From assembly GCA_025128025.1 (NCBI GenBank), contig JAHLYR010000068.1, positions 62,001 to 126,000 of the forward strand: a stretch of DNA of 64,000 nucleotides, in the 5' to 3' direction. Under the pieces are notes generated by a model that ran no database searches, was not told the origin of the DNA, and saw nothing but the letters and a program-made list of their open reading frames with translations. The position numbers and the translations under genes are program-made. This stretch comes from Synechococcus sp. CS-1330. GTDB taxonomy: Bacteria; Cyanobacteriota; Cyanobacteriia; PCC-6307; Cyanobiaceae. Positions 55,619-63,782 of the stretch are shown here, piece after piece. Position 1 is the stretch's first letter, and each line of letters opens with the position of its first letter.

Positions 55619-55845
55619 CAGCTCAGGACGAGTGCTTCTTCCCGTTCTTCTAGGCGCTAGGCGGTATGGGCCAGCGCCTCATCACTGTCGGCAGGATCCA
55701 GTTGCGGATAGGCCTGCAGGATCCGCTCGCGGCTGCTGCCACTGGCGATCAGCCCCACGACCGCGCCCACCGTGATGCCGAGCCTGCGGATGCAGGGTTT
55801 GCCGCCCATCACGGCGGGATCGTGGCTGATACGGGGAAACGCCAT
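55618..55845 (-). pseudogene. Decayed DUF433 antitoxin
   Basis: The first 62 residues are a good DUF433 protein: ISHDPAVMGGKPCIRRLGIT, then VGLIASGSSRERILQAYPQL, then ALAHTA. A TAG at 55657-55659 then interrupts the frame, but reading through gives RLEEREEALVLS and a TGA exactly overlapping the toxin ATG. The family normally continues with such a charged tail, so the stop is a recent nonsense mutation. The 62-residue product might still fold. Confidence 0.75.
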
Positions 55846-55881
55846 AGGCCAAGCGTAGGCAGAGGGAGCGGATTCGCCGGC

Positions 55882-56575
55882 TTAGGTGAAGGACTCGGCA
55901 GCCCGACTGGGCTGGCGCTGATTTGCAGAGCGCACCGATAGGTGCGACACGGGAAACGTTTCGATCCAGTTCTGGTGGCGCCGCTGCTAGATCCGATCGG
56001 CGATAGCAGCAGCACCGGCCGGCATCTGAAAACGCTTGCGGAAGGCCTTAGTGAACCCTCCAGAGCAGGGAGGGGCCGGCCCCAAACGGTGGCGAGGATC
56101 TGCTGGATGGTGCCTGAATCGAGCGGTGCAACCCCTGGATCAGGGTCCTGCTGCGCAGGTGATTGGGGCTGCTGCCGGGGAGCCGCTTCTGCTGGCCTGC
56201 TTCTGGTGTTTGCGTTGGGGGCCGCAGTGGCTGAACTGGTGACCTCCCTCTGCTGCTTGTCGTAGAGGGCCAGACCAAAGGGATTGCCAAAGGTCATCAG
56301 CGACCGTTTCATCGCATCGGTCTCGGCCTCCTTGATGGCGGACTCATGGGCCTGGCCCAAGTCCGCGTCGATGCCGTGGCCAGCGCCAGTGCCCTCCAGA
56401 AACAGGGGCGTAAGGCCTCCGTCTCTGACGTTGATGCGTACGCGGGCGGTGTAGGTGACGCCCCAGCCGGGCTTCTGGTCACGGCCGATGGGGCGCTCGG
56501 TTTGGCTGACTCAACTGGTGGCCAAGGTCTGGCGCTGCCCGCCAGTCAAAGCCGACGCTTGCTGCAGCCGCGCTC
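55882..56575 (-). pseudogene. Broken Rad52/22-family recombination gene
   Basis: Pieces of a Rad52-type single-strand annealing protein are spread over frames. They are GFDW and RQTLATS; a TGA at 56511-56513; then VSQTERPIGRDQKPGWGVTY with GTGAGHGIDADLGQAHES and KEAETDAMKRSLMTFGNPFG in one open stretch (to about 56100). After LDSGTIQQILATV a frameshift leads to FTKAFRKRFQMPAGAAAIAD, a TAG, and RRHQNWIETFPVSHL. The 5' end is cut at the neighbouring GST gene. The gene carries at least two stops and two frameshifts, so it is inactive. Confidence 0.72.
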
Positions 56576-56585
56576 CGTTCTGCGT

Positions 56586-57200
56586 TCAAGCCCTGCCCAT
56601 GCCGCGTTGGTAGGCCGGTCGGGCCTGGGTGGCCGCGATCGTGGCCTGCACGTTGGGGTAGTGAGTTAGATCGATCTGGGGAAAGAAGATCGGCAGATAG
56701 GCCAGGTAGGCATTTACGGCACAGTCGGCAACGCTCCAGGCCGGATCGCCCCAGGGTCCTGCCAGCAGGGAGCGGCCGCTTGCCAGCAGCCCATCGAGCA
56801 CCCCCAGCAACTGGGGGAACTCCCGCTCGCGGTTGGCAGGCACAAACAGCGCCACCGCCAGGGTGGCATTGGCAAACAGGATCCACTGGTTTGCCAGGGC
56901 CCGCTGGGCCGCCACCTCAGCTGCTGTGCCAGTGAATTCGTGGGCGTGGTGATCGGCTAGATGCAGCATGATTGCGCCGCTTTCAAACAGCTGCAGCGGT
57001 TGGCCGCCCGGTGCGCGCAGGGTTTCATCCACCAGGGCTGGCACCTTGGCGAAGGGGTTGATGGCACCAAAGGTCTCACCCTTGTGTTCGCCTGCCTCCA
57101 TGTCGAGCTGAATCCAGTCGTAGGCAATCCCCTTCTCCTCCAGATACCAGCGGGGCATGGAAGCGCGGCTGCGGGCGCCGCCGTAGAGCTTCAGGGTCAT
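56586..57200 (-). CDS. Glutathione S-transferase family protein
   Basis: Cytosolic GST of 204 residues. The thioredoxin-fold N-terminal domain starts MTLKLYGGARSRASMPRWYL, with the serine pair as possible catalytic residues. It includes the cis-proline segment NPFAKVPALVD and the glutathione gamma-glutamyl-binding LFESGAIMLHLAD. The helical C-terminal domain contains WSVADCAVNAYLAYLP with the conserved N-capping box aspartate. The start is the ATG complementary to 57198-57200; an open frame upstream is not protein-like. Could detoxify electrophiles or peroxides, suited to the KatG and sulfide neighbourhood. Confidence 0.88.
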   Translation of the reverse strand: MTLKLYGGARSRASMPRWYLEEKGIAYDWIQLDMEAGEHKGETFGAINPFAKVPALVDETLRAPGGQPLQLFESGAIMLHLADHHAHEFTGTAAEVAAQRALANQWILFANATLAVALFVPANREREFPQLLGVLDGLLASGRSLLAGPWGDPAWSVADCAVNAYLAYLPIFFPQIDLTHYPNVQATIAATQARPAYQRGMGRA

Positions 57201-57217
57201 GGATTGCGCTGACTTGC

Positions 57218-57352
57218 TTAGGAGTTGCGGCAGAGCCGTTGGATGTCGGGGATGCGATAAAGGCTGTTGATGTCGCGGGGCTGAGCCTCGGCCAGCTTTG
57301 TGTTCTTGGTGAGACCGTTGCTTGCCCCAAGCCTGTTGGCGAGGCTGGCCTT
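57218..57352 (-). other. Open stretch with coding-like codon use, possible gene remnant
   Basis: Forty-four codons between two stops read KASLANRLGASNGLTKNTKL and then AEAQPRDINSLYRIPDIQRL, with third positions strongly G/C. It has no start codon. It may be the tail of a lost gene upstream of the GST gene. The family is not recognised. Confidence 0.25.
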
Positions 57353-57490
57353 TTACGCACCTCGGGCTGAGCGCCATTGGGCGCAGAGCTCCAGGTTGCC
57401 AGGTGCCGATGGAGCAACCAGCAATAATGACATCAAAAGGGGGATGGCCTTGACCCTTCAGCGGCGATAATTGTTGCAGTAGTAGACACG

Positions 57491-58086
57491 TCAGCCATGA
57501 CCATCGCCCTGTTGATTGCTCTGGCTAGTTCTTTGGCCCTGATGGCTGTGATCGTCAAGCGCCTGGAGCAGGCCTGAGTTAGCGGTTGTCTGAGGTTGGG
57601 AGCCACGGCTCACCTGCACAGGTTTGGTTTTGGCCCGCTTGGCGGCGTACATGGCGTTATCAGCTGCTGCAAGTAGCTCTTCGCATGTGTTGCCATGCTC
57701 CGGAAAGCGGGCTACACCGACGCTGGCAGAAATCTCAATGCTCTTGTCGAGCTCGAGGAAGGGAGCCCGGCTGGCTTCCACCAGTTTTGAGGCCATGCCC
57801 TCAAGTTCCTCGCTGCTACCGGCCTCAGGTACCAACACCACGAATACATCGCCCCCCTGCCGGCAGAGCAGGTCGCCGTCGCGGATGACCTTGAGAAACC
57901 GCTGCGCCACGATCTGCAGCACCTGATCCCCCACGTTGTGGCCGAACCGGTCATTCACGGTCTTAAAGCCATCGAGATCAAGGTAGAGCAGGGCCACCCC
58001 ATGGCCATGGCATCGGCCAGCACGAAGGGGCAATCGCCGTTTTGAAGTGCCTCAATGCTGACCTCTGCTGGGGGAGGCTTGTCCAC
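57491..58086 (-). pseudogene. PAS-GGDEF diguanylate cyclase remnant with internal deletion
   Basis: The C-terminal part is a GGDEF domain: ALLYLDLDGFKTVNDRFGHN, then the active-site loop RQGGDVF (GGDVF instead of GGDEF), then ISASVGVARFPEHG and ADNAMYAAKRA. Its normal start, the DxLTGLPNR segment, is missing. Directly upstream, in another frame, SIEALQNGDCPFVLADAMA (to 58086) looks like the beginning of a PAS domain. A deletion thus seems to have joined the first strand of a PAS domain to the middle of the GGDEF domain out of frame. A shortened product could start at a TTG at 58033. Cyclase activity is unlikely. Confidence 0.65.
57497..57577 (+). CDS. Possible 26-residue single-helix membrane peptide
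   Basis: ATG at 57497 opens MTIALLIALASSLALMAVIV followed by KRLEQA and a stop: one transmembrane helix with a short basic-acidic tail, the size class of small photosystem subunits. It does not match any of the small photosystem or b6f subunits that I can recall. It lies opposite the tail of the GGDEF remnant. Weak evidence only. Confidence 0.25.
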   Translation: MTIALLIALASSLALMAVIVKRLEQA

Positions 58087-58308
58087 TGCTCCTGTTTGGA
58101 GATTCGCTGCAAAGCCCTTCAGCATTCGACATAACGGGGGGGGTGATATTAATTTCTTCCATTATATCGGCTTCCCCAATTAAGAGTGGCAATATAGCGG
58201 AAAGTTGCGTAATTGCTTGCCTGGAAATATGTTCCACTGCATCGGGGTTGGCTGGGCTCCGGGTGCTTGCTAGTAACAGAAGGGGTATCAATGGGGGGCT
58301 GACGTCCT
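58087..58308. other. AT-richer gap between the GGDEF remnant and the helicase
   Basis: About 220 bases, noticeably richer in A and T (58140-58200) than its surroundings. An open minus-strand frame of 86 codons crosses it, but its composition is not convincingly protein-like. Most likely the decayed 5' part of the PAS-GGDEF gene. Confidence 0.35.
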
Positions 58309-60804
58309 TCATGCCTTAGCGATGGTGCCTTCGGCACGCTCAGCGTCATGGCGCAACCGTTGCAGGCGCTCCAGCAGGGATTCATTGCTCATCCGGTTGT
58401 TGAGGCGCTCGGCCAGCAAGGGAAAGGCCAGGGGGCCGGGCCGGGGGGTGGCCTCCAGCTGCAGGGTGCAGCGTTGGAGGCGCTCGAGGGCACCGGTGAT
58501 TCGGGGGAGGTCCAACTGGTCTGAGAGCACCTCAGAACGGGCCTGGGCCAGTAGGAGATGGCCCGGTTCGTGGCGGCTGAACACATCGAAGAGCAGGGCG
58601 GCGCTGATCTGCAATTGGCCCCCCGACTTGGCCTGGCCGGGATAGCCGTTGCGCACCAATCCACTGATCTGGGCAATCGCCCGGAAGCGGCGGCGGCAGA
58701 GCTCCGAGAGGTTGATAGCCCGCTCGAGATCGTCCTGCAAGTGGGCGCCGTCGAGTAGGTCGTCGCTGTGCAGGCTGAACAACTCCTCGAAGGGGTAGCC
58801 CTTGAGAGCCAACAGCTCAAAGCCGTAGTCGTTCACCGACACGGTGATCGTGCTGGGCTGCTGGCGGGCCAGGCGCCAGGCCCACAGAAAGCCCAGGCCC
58901 TCATGCACGAAGCGGCCCTCAAACGGATAGGCGTAGAGATGGCTGCCCTCACGGCTGTTGCACACCTCCACCAGCAATTCGTGTTGCCTTGGTAGCCGGG
59001 AGAGCTGCACCTGGCGCTGCAGCAGGGGCTCCAGGGCCACAAGTTCGGGGCTATCGAGTTTGGCTTCCCCTGCCAGGGCGCGGCTGCAACGATCCACCTC
59101 GGCGCGTAGGTGGCGGCTGAGCAGATCGGAGAGGGCCATCTGGCCGCCGGCCCAGGCGGGAACGGTGGAGCTCTTTTTGGAGCTGGCCTTGACCTGGGCC
59201 GTCATCTCCCGCAGCCGCACGAATTCCAGTTGGCGGCCGGCAAAGAAGAACACATCACCGGCTTTGAGCCGGCCGATGAAGGCCTCCTCCACGTGGCCGA
59301 GTACGGCGCCGCGTACGAAGCGCACGGTGACGGCGCGATCGGCGGTGATCGTGCCGATGTGGAGTCGGTGCAGCCTGGCGATGGCCTTCTCCTTCACCAG
59401 ATAGAGATCGCCTTCGCGCTCGAGCTTGCGGTAGCGCGGATAGGCACCAAGGCAGTCGCCACCGTGCTCAAGGAAGCGCAGGCACCACTGCCAGTCGCTA
59501 TCGCTGAGCTGGCGGTAGCTCCAGGCCGTGCGTACCGCCGCCAGTGCCTGTGCCGGTTCGAATCCCGGGCCGCAGGCCAGGCTGGTGAGGTGCTGGAGCA
59601 GCACGTCGATCGGGGCGTTTGGCTGGCGCCTTTCCTCCACCAAGCCCGCGGCCAGGCCGCGCCGCAGGGCACTGAGTTCCAGCAATTCCAGGGCATGGGT
59701 GGGCATGAACAGCACCTGGGAGGTGCCGCCGGGGAGGTGGGCGCTGCGGCCAGCCCGCTGCAGCAGCCGGGCCACATTTTTGGCTGAGCCGATCTGCACC
59801 ACCCGCTCCACCGGCTGGAAATCCACGCCCAGATCCAGGGAGCTGGTGCACACCACCCAGCGCAGGGCCCCGTTTTTGACGCCGGCTTCGATCGCCTCGC
59901 GCTCGGCCCGGTCGATGGCGCTGTGGTGGAGCGCTAACGCGTGTTCCATCTCAGGGCAGGCGTAGCGGAGGCACTGGTGCCAGCGCTCGGCTTGGTTGCG
60001 GGTGTTGGTGAACAGCAGGGTGGAGACGCCGGGCTCCAGGGCCGCCACCAGATCCTCATAGCGGCGCAGACCGAGGTGGCCGGCCCAGGGAAAGCCGTCG
60101 ATCGACTCGGGCAGCAGGCTGCGGATCTCCGTGGCCCGTGCAATCACTGCGGTGATCAGGCGGGGTTCGCTGGCGGCGCCAAGGGCGCTGCGGGCCGCCT
60201 CGTCGAGATTGCCGATCGTGGCGCTGATCGCCCAGGTGCGCAGACCGGTCCGCTGGCTTCGCAGCCAGCTCAGGCAGAGCTCGGTTTGGCTGCCGCGCTT
60301 GCTGCCCATCAACTCGTGCCACTCATCGATCACCACCGCCCGTAGGCCGTCAAATAGGGCAGGGGCCTTGGGGTTTGCCAGCAGCAGGCTGAGCGATTCC
60401 GGCGTGGTGATCAGGATCTCGGGGGGGCTGCGCAGTTGCTTGCCGCGCTCGTAGCTGGAGGTGTCGCCATTGCGGATGCCCACACGCAGCGGCCAGCCCA
60501 TCGCCTCGATCGGCTGCTGGATCGCCAGGGCCAGATCGCGGCTCAGGGCCCGCAGGGGGGTGAGATAGAGCAAGCGCAGGCCGGGGCTGGGCTCGGCCAG
60601 CAGCTCGGCGATCGGCCCCATCACGGCGGCATAGGTTTTGCCCGAGCCGGTGGGCACCTGGATCAGGCCGCTCTCGCCGGCCAGATAGGCCTGCCAGCAC
60701 TGGCGCTGAAAGGGTAGGGGCGTCCAGCCCTGAAGCTCAAACCAGGCTTCGATCGGGGCCAGGAGATCGCAGGACTTTGGTTGGCCAGGGGGCTTGCGGC
60801 TCAT
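58309..60804 (-). CDS. Lhr-type DEAD/DEAH helicase, ligase-associated
   Basis: Superfamily 2 helicase of 831 residues corresponding to the Lhr core. Walker A is QVPTGSGKTYAAVMG near residue 55, the Walker B box reads VVIDEWHEL, and motif III is ISATIGN. Motifs of the second RecA domain include LALHHSAIDRAEREAIE and LLQRAGRSAH. A long C-terminal winged-helix and Lhr-specific region follows. It overlaps the ligase gene by four bases (ATGA) and forms with the ligase and MBL exonuclease a three-gene DNA repair operon known from many bacteria. Lhr-core enzymes move 3' to 5' on DNA and unwind RNA:DNA hybrids. Confidence 0.92.
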   Translation of the reverse strand: MSRKPPGQPKSCDLLAPIEAWFELQGWTPLPFQRQCWQAYLAGESGLIQVPTGSGKTYAAVMGPIAELLAEPSPGLRLLYLTPLRALSRDLALAIQQPIEAMGWPLRVGIRNGDTSSYERGKQLRSPPEILITTPESLSLLLANPKAPALFDGLRAVVIDEWHELMGSKRGSQTELCLSWLRSQRTGLRTWAISATIGNLDEAARSALGAASEPRLITAVIARATEIRSLLPESIDGFPWAGHLGLRRYEDLVAALEPGVSTLLFTNTRNQAERWHQCLRYACPEMEHALALHHSAIDRAEREAIEAGVKNGALRWVVCTSSLDLGVDFQPVERVVQIGSAKNVARLLQRAGRSAHLPGGTSQVLFMPTHALELLELSALRRGLAAGLVEERRQPNAPIDVLLQHLTSLACGPGFEPAQALAAVRTAWSYRQLSDSDWQWCLRFLEHGGDCLGAYPRYRKLEREGDLYLVKEKAIARLHRLHIGTITADRAVTVRFVRGAVLGHVEEAFIGRLKAGDVFFFAGRQLEFVRLREMTAQVKASSKKSSTVPAWAGGQMALSDLLSRHLRAEVDRCSRALAGEAKLDSPELVALEPLLQRQVQLSRLPRQHELLVEVCNSREGSHLYAYPFEGRFVHEGLGFLWAWRLARQQPSTITVSVNDYGFELLALKGYPFEELFSLHSDDLLDGAHLQDDLERAINLSELCRRRFRAIAQISGLVRNGYPGQAKSGGQLQISAALLFDVFSRHEPGHLLLAQARSEVLSDQLDLPRITGALERLQRCTLQLEATPRPGPLAFPLLAERLNNRMSNESLLERLQRLRHDAERAEGTIAKA

Positions 60805-62432
60805 GGCGGGGCTGCCAGCAGGGCTAGAGCCATGGCCAAGGTGTCCGCCTCTGCGGCGGGTTTGTCTTGGCGCCAGCGAGCGATGCGGGGGAAGCGCACG
60901 GCGATGCCGCTCTTGTGGCGGCTGGAGCGCTGCAGCCCCTCAAAGGCCAGCTCAAAAACCTGCAGGGGCTGCACGGCCCGCACCGGCCCGAAGCGCTCAG
61001 TGGTGTGACTGCGGATCCAGCGATCCAGCGCCGTGATCTCGCCATCATTTAGGCCGGAGTAGGCCTTGGCGAAACTCACCAACTCGCCCTCGGCATTCCA
61101 GAGCCCAAAGGTGTAATCGGTGAACAGGTTGGCGCGGCGGCCGCTGCCGGCCTGGGCGTAGAGCAGTACCGCATCGAGCCTGAATGGATCGCGCTTGTGC
61201 TTCCACCACTGGCCCCGCTTGCGGCCGGCCAGGTAGGGCGAGGCAAGGCCCTTGAGCATCAGTCCTTCTGCGGCGGCGCTGGCGGCCTGCTGGCGCAGCG
61301 GCTCTAGCTGCTCCCAGGCCGTTAGGGGTAGGCGGGGGGATAGGCGCAGGAGCCCGGCTGCGGGGGTGGGTGTCGTTTCAGGCAGGTCTTGGAGCATGTC
61401 CTCCAGGGCTGAACGGCGCTGGCTCAGGGGTTGCTGGCGCAGGTCGTAGCCCCCCAGCTCCAGCAGGTCGTAGGCCACAAAGGCCGCCGGACACTCGGCC
61501 AGCAGCTTGCGCCCTGGCGCCTTGCGGCCTAGGCGGCGCTGCAGCTGGGCGAAGGGGGCCGGCTGGTCGGAGCCGGCTGGCCACACCAGGATCTCGCCAT
61601 CGAGCACGGTGCCGTTGGCCAGGCACCCTGCCGCCTCAAGCAATTCTGGGAAGGCGGCACCTATTAATTCTTCGCCGCGGCTCCATAAAAAAACCTCGTT
61701 GGCGCGGCGGATCAGCTGGCCGCGGATGCCGTCGAACTTCCACTCCGCTTGCCAGTCGCTGGCGGGGCCGGCAGGCTGCTGCTCCAGGGGTGAGGCCAAA
61801 AAGAAGGGGTAGGGGCGGCTGGGAACCGCTTCGGCTACATCGGCTGGTGCCAGCAGGGCGGTGAGGGCGGCAGCACTGGGCTTGAAGCCGCCCATCAGCC
61901 GGTGCTGCAGCTGCGCTTCCTCCAGCCCGCTGAGGCGTGCCAGGGCGCGCACCACCAACCCCTGGGCCACGCCCACCCGCAGGCCGCCGGTGAGCAACTT
62001 GTTGGCTACCAGCAGCTCGGCCGGGCTCAGTCCCCGCCAAAGCTGCCGCACCGCTTCTGCCTGCTCGCTGCCCTCCAGGGCGGCGGCGGCCGGCAGCAGC
62101 TGCTCCATCCAATGGTGCAGGGAGTGGTGCAGGGGTTCGCTCGCCCCAGCTTCCATCTGGGCCCAGAGCAGGGTGATCGTTTCGGCGGAATCGCCTACAT
62201 GGGCATAGCAGTCGTCGAACAACCACTCCGGCAGGGGGGATTCCTCCAGGCAGATCTGGCGCAGCCTCCGCCCGGTGATCAGGCGCTTGCCCTGCTTGCC
62301 CAGCAGCACGTGCAGGGCCCAGGCGCCATCGGCTGCATCAACACCACTGAAGTAGGCGACGAGGGCATCCACCCGGGCCTGGGTGCCGCTGCTGGCATCA
62401 AGGGCGCTGTAGAGATCGGCGAAGCGACGCAT
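60801..62432 (-). CDS. ATP-dependent DNA ligase
   Basis: Ligase of 543 residues. The N-terminal DNA-binding domain is followed by the nucleotidyltransferase motif I EWKFDGIRGQLI, with the catalytic lysine near residue 230. VFLWSRGEELI is motif Ia/III-like, LDGEILVW is motif III, EGLMLKGLASPYL is motif IV, and WWKHKRDPFRLDAVL is motif V. The OB-fold domain at the C-terminus contains a family-typical ending with VRFPRIARWR. It is the middle gene of the exonuclease-ligase-helicase operon. Such enzymes act in repair beside the NAD-dependent LigA. Confidence 0.94.
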   Translation of the reverse strand: MRRFADLYSALDASSGTQARVDALVAYFSGVDAADGAWALHVLLGKQGKRLITGRRLRQICLEESPLPEWLFDDCYAHVGDSAETITLLWAQMEAGASEPLHHSLHHWMEQLLPAAAALEGSEQAEAVRQLWRGLSPAELLVANKLLTGGLRVGVAQGLVVRALARLSGLEEAQLQHRLMGGFKPSAAALTALLAPADVAEAVPSRPYPFFLASPLEQQPAGPASDWQAEWKFDGIRGQLIRRANEVFLWSRGEELIGAAFPELLEAAGCLANGTVLDGEILVWPAGSDQPAPFAQLQRRLGRKAPGRKLLAECPAAFVAYDLLELGGYDLRQQPLSQRRSALEDMLQDLPETTPTPAAGLLRLSPRLPLTAWEQLEPLRQQAASAAAEGLMLKGLASPYLAGRKRGQWWKHKRDPFRLDAVLLYAQAGSGRRANLFTDYTFGLWNAEGELVSFAKAYSGLNDGEITALDRWIRSHTTERFGPVRAVQPLQVFELAFEGLQRSSRHKSGIAVRFPRIARWRQDKPAAEADTLAMALALLAAPP

Positions 62433-62439
62433 GCCGGTA

Positions 62440-63426
62440 TCAGCCCTCCAGCGGTTCGGCGCTGATGCCTTCCACCTCGCTCAGGTAGCGGGCCAGGCCG
62501 TCGCTGTTGCCGTGGGTCACGTACACCTGGCGGGCGCCGCTCTGCTTGACGCTCTGGATCAGGCCAGGCCAGTCGGCGTGGTCTGAGAGCACGAAGCCGC
62601 GCTCATAGCCCCGGCGGCGGCGAGCGCCGCGCACGGCCATCCAGCCGCTCACAAAGGCCGTTTGCGGCAGCTTGAAGCGCTTCATCCACAGCGAGCGGTG
62701 GGCTGAGGGCGGCGCGATCACCAGGCGTCCCGCCAGGGATTCCCCCTTGGCGATTGCGCTCACCGGCAGGGTGGGCGGCAGCCGCACCCCCGCCTCCCGG
62801 TAGGCCGGCATCAGCGCTTCCACGGCGCCGTGCAGCAGGATCTCGTCTTTGACAGAGATGGCTGCGAGTTCGGCCAGCAGCCGCTGGGCCTTGCCGAAGG
62901 CATAGGCAAACAGGATCGAGGGCCGCTGCGGCGTCGCCTGCCACCAGCTCAGGATCTCGCCGGCCACCTCGGCGCCGCTCTGCCAGCGATAAATCGGCAG
63001 GCCGAAGGTGGCCTCAGTAATAAATACGTCTGCCTGCACCGGCTCAAACGGGGCGCAGCTGGGGTCGGCGCAGCGCTTGTAGTCGCCGCTCACCAGCCAG
63101 CTCTCGCCGCCCGCCTCCAGTCGGATCTGGGCACTGCCCAGCACATGCCCGGCGCTGTGAAACGACACCCGGGCCTCACCAATGCTATTTGCGGCGCCGT
63201 AGTCGACCGGGATCAGGTTGATCGTGCTCCCCAGCCGTTGCCTCAGGATCGCTTCGCTAGCACCCACCGCCCAATATTCGCCGCAGCCGGGCCGGGCGTG
63301 ATCGGCGTGGGCGTGGGTGATCAGGGCCCGGGGCACCGGCCCCACAGGATCGATCCAGGCCGCCGCCGCCCGGCAGTAGAGCCCCTGGGGGGTGTGCTCC
63401 AGCAGGCTGCCGGCGGGAAGGGGCAT
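62440..63426 (-). CDS. Ligase-associated MBL-fold exonuclease
   Basis: Metallo-beta-lactamase/beta-CASP-like nuclease of 328 residues. The metal motif is ALITHAHADHARPG near residue 38, a further ligand stands in VSFHSAGHVLGSAQI, and LVSGDYKRCADPSC provides the bridging aspartate. FVLSDHADWPGLI and VYVTHGNSD occur late. It is the first gene of the operon, 7 bases before the ligase. The fourth partner known from Pseudomonas-type operons, a metallophosphoesterase, is not present on either side. Expected to trim DNA or RNA ends before ligation. Confidence 0.92.
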   Translation of the reverse strand: MPLPAGSLLEHTPQGLYCRAAAAWIDPVGPVPRALITHAHADHARPGCGEYWAVGASEAILRQRLGSTINLIPVDYGAANSIGEARVSFHSAGHVLGSAQIRLEAGGESWLVSGDYKRCADPSCAPFEPVQADVFITEATFGLPIYRWQSGAEVAGEILSWWQATPQRPSILFAYAFGKAQRLLAELAAISVKDEILLHGAVEALMPAYREAGVRLPPTLPVSAIAKGESLAGRLVIAPPSAHRSLWMKRFKLPQTAFVSGWMAVRGARRRRGYERGFVLSDHADWPGLIQSVKQSGARQVYVTHGNSDGLARYLSEVEGISAEPLEG

Positions 63427-63533
63427 CTACCCATGCTGCACCTCATCACGGCACCTCACCAGGTCCATTGCCGCTGATGCTGTGATGCGTTGATTCCTTG
63501 ATGTAACATCGAAATCTGGTCCGTTGTGCTCTG

Positions 63534-63782
63534 ATGCGCACCACGCTGGATATCGAAGACGACGTGCTGGCGGCAGCCAAGGAGCTCGCTCGTCGTCAAG
63601 GCACCTCGGCCGGTCAGATGGTGTCGCTGCTGCTGCGTGCCGCCCTCACTGGCACCGGGGATTCAGCCCAGCCCCCAGCGGCTGAAGCAGCTGGAATTGC
63701 GGGTTTCCGGCCGTTCCCTGCCCGCGGTCAGGTGGTCACCAACGACACGATCGATCGCTTGCGGGATGAGGCGGGCCTCTGA
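63534..63782 (+). CDS. VapB-like antitoxin (ribbon-helix-helix)
   Basis: An 82-residue protein. The N-terminal RHH DNA-binding motif is MRTTLDIEDDVLAAAKELAR, and SAGQMVSLLLRAAL forms the second helix. The C-terminal part, with FRPFPARGQVVTNDTIDRLR, is the usual toxin-neutralising tail. Its stop overlaps the ATG of the next gene (TGATG), the typical antitoxin-toxin arrangement. It should bind both its own promoter and the PIN toxin. A short AT-rich promoter lies just upstream. Confidence 0.88.
   Translation: MRTTLDIEDDVLAAAKELARRQGTSAGQMVSLLLRAALTGTGDSAQPPAAEAAGIAGFRPFPARGQVVTNDTIDRLRDEAGL

Noticed and set aside
59550-59575. GGTTCGAATCCCGGG, which looks like a tRNA T-arm
   Set aside because: It lies within the helicase coding sequence, and no acceptor stem or anticodon arm can be folded around it.
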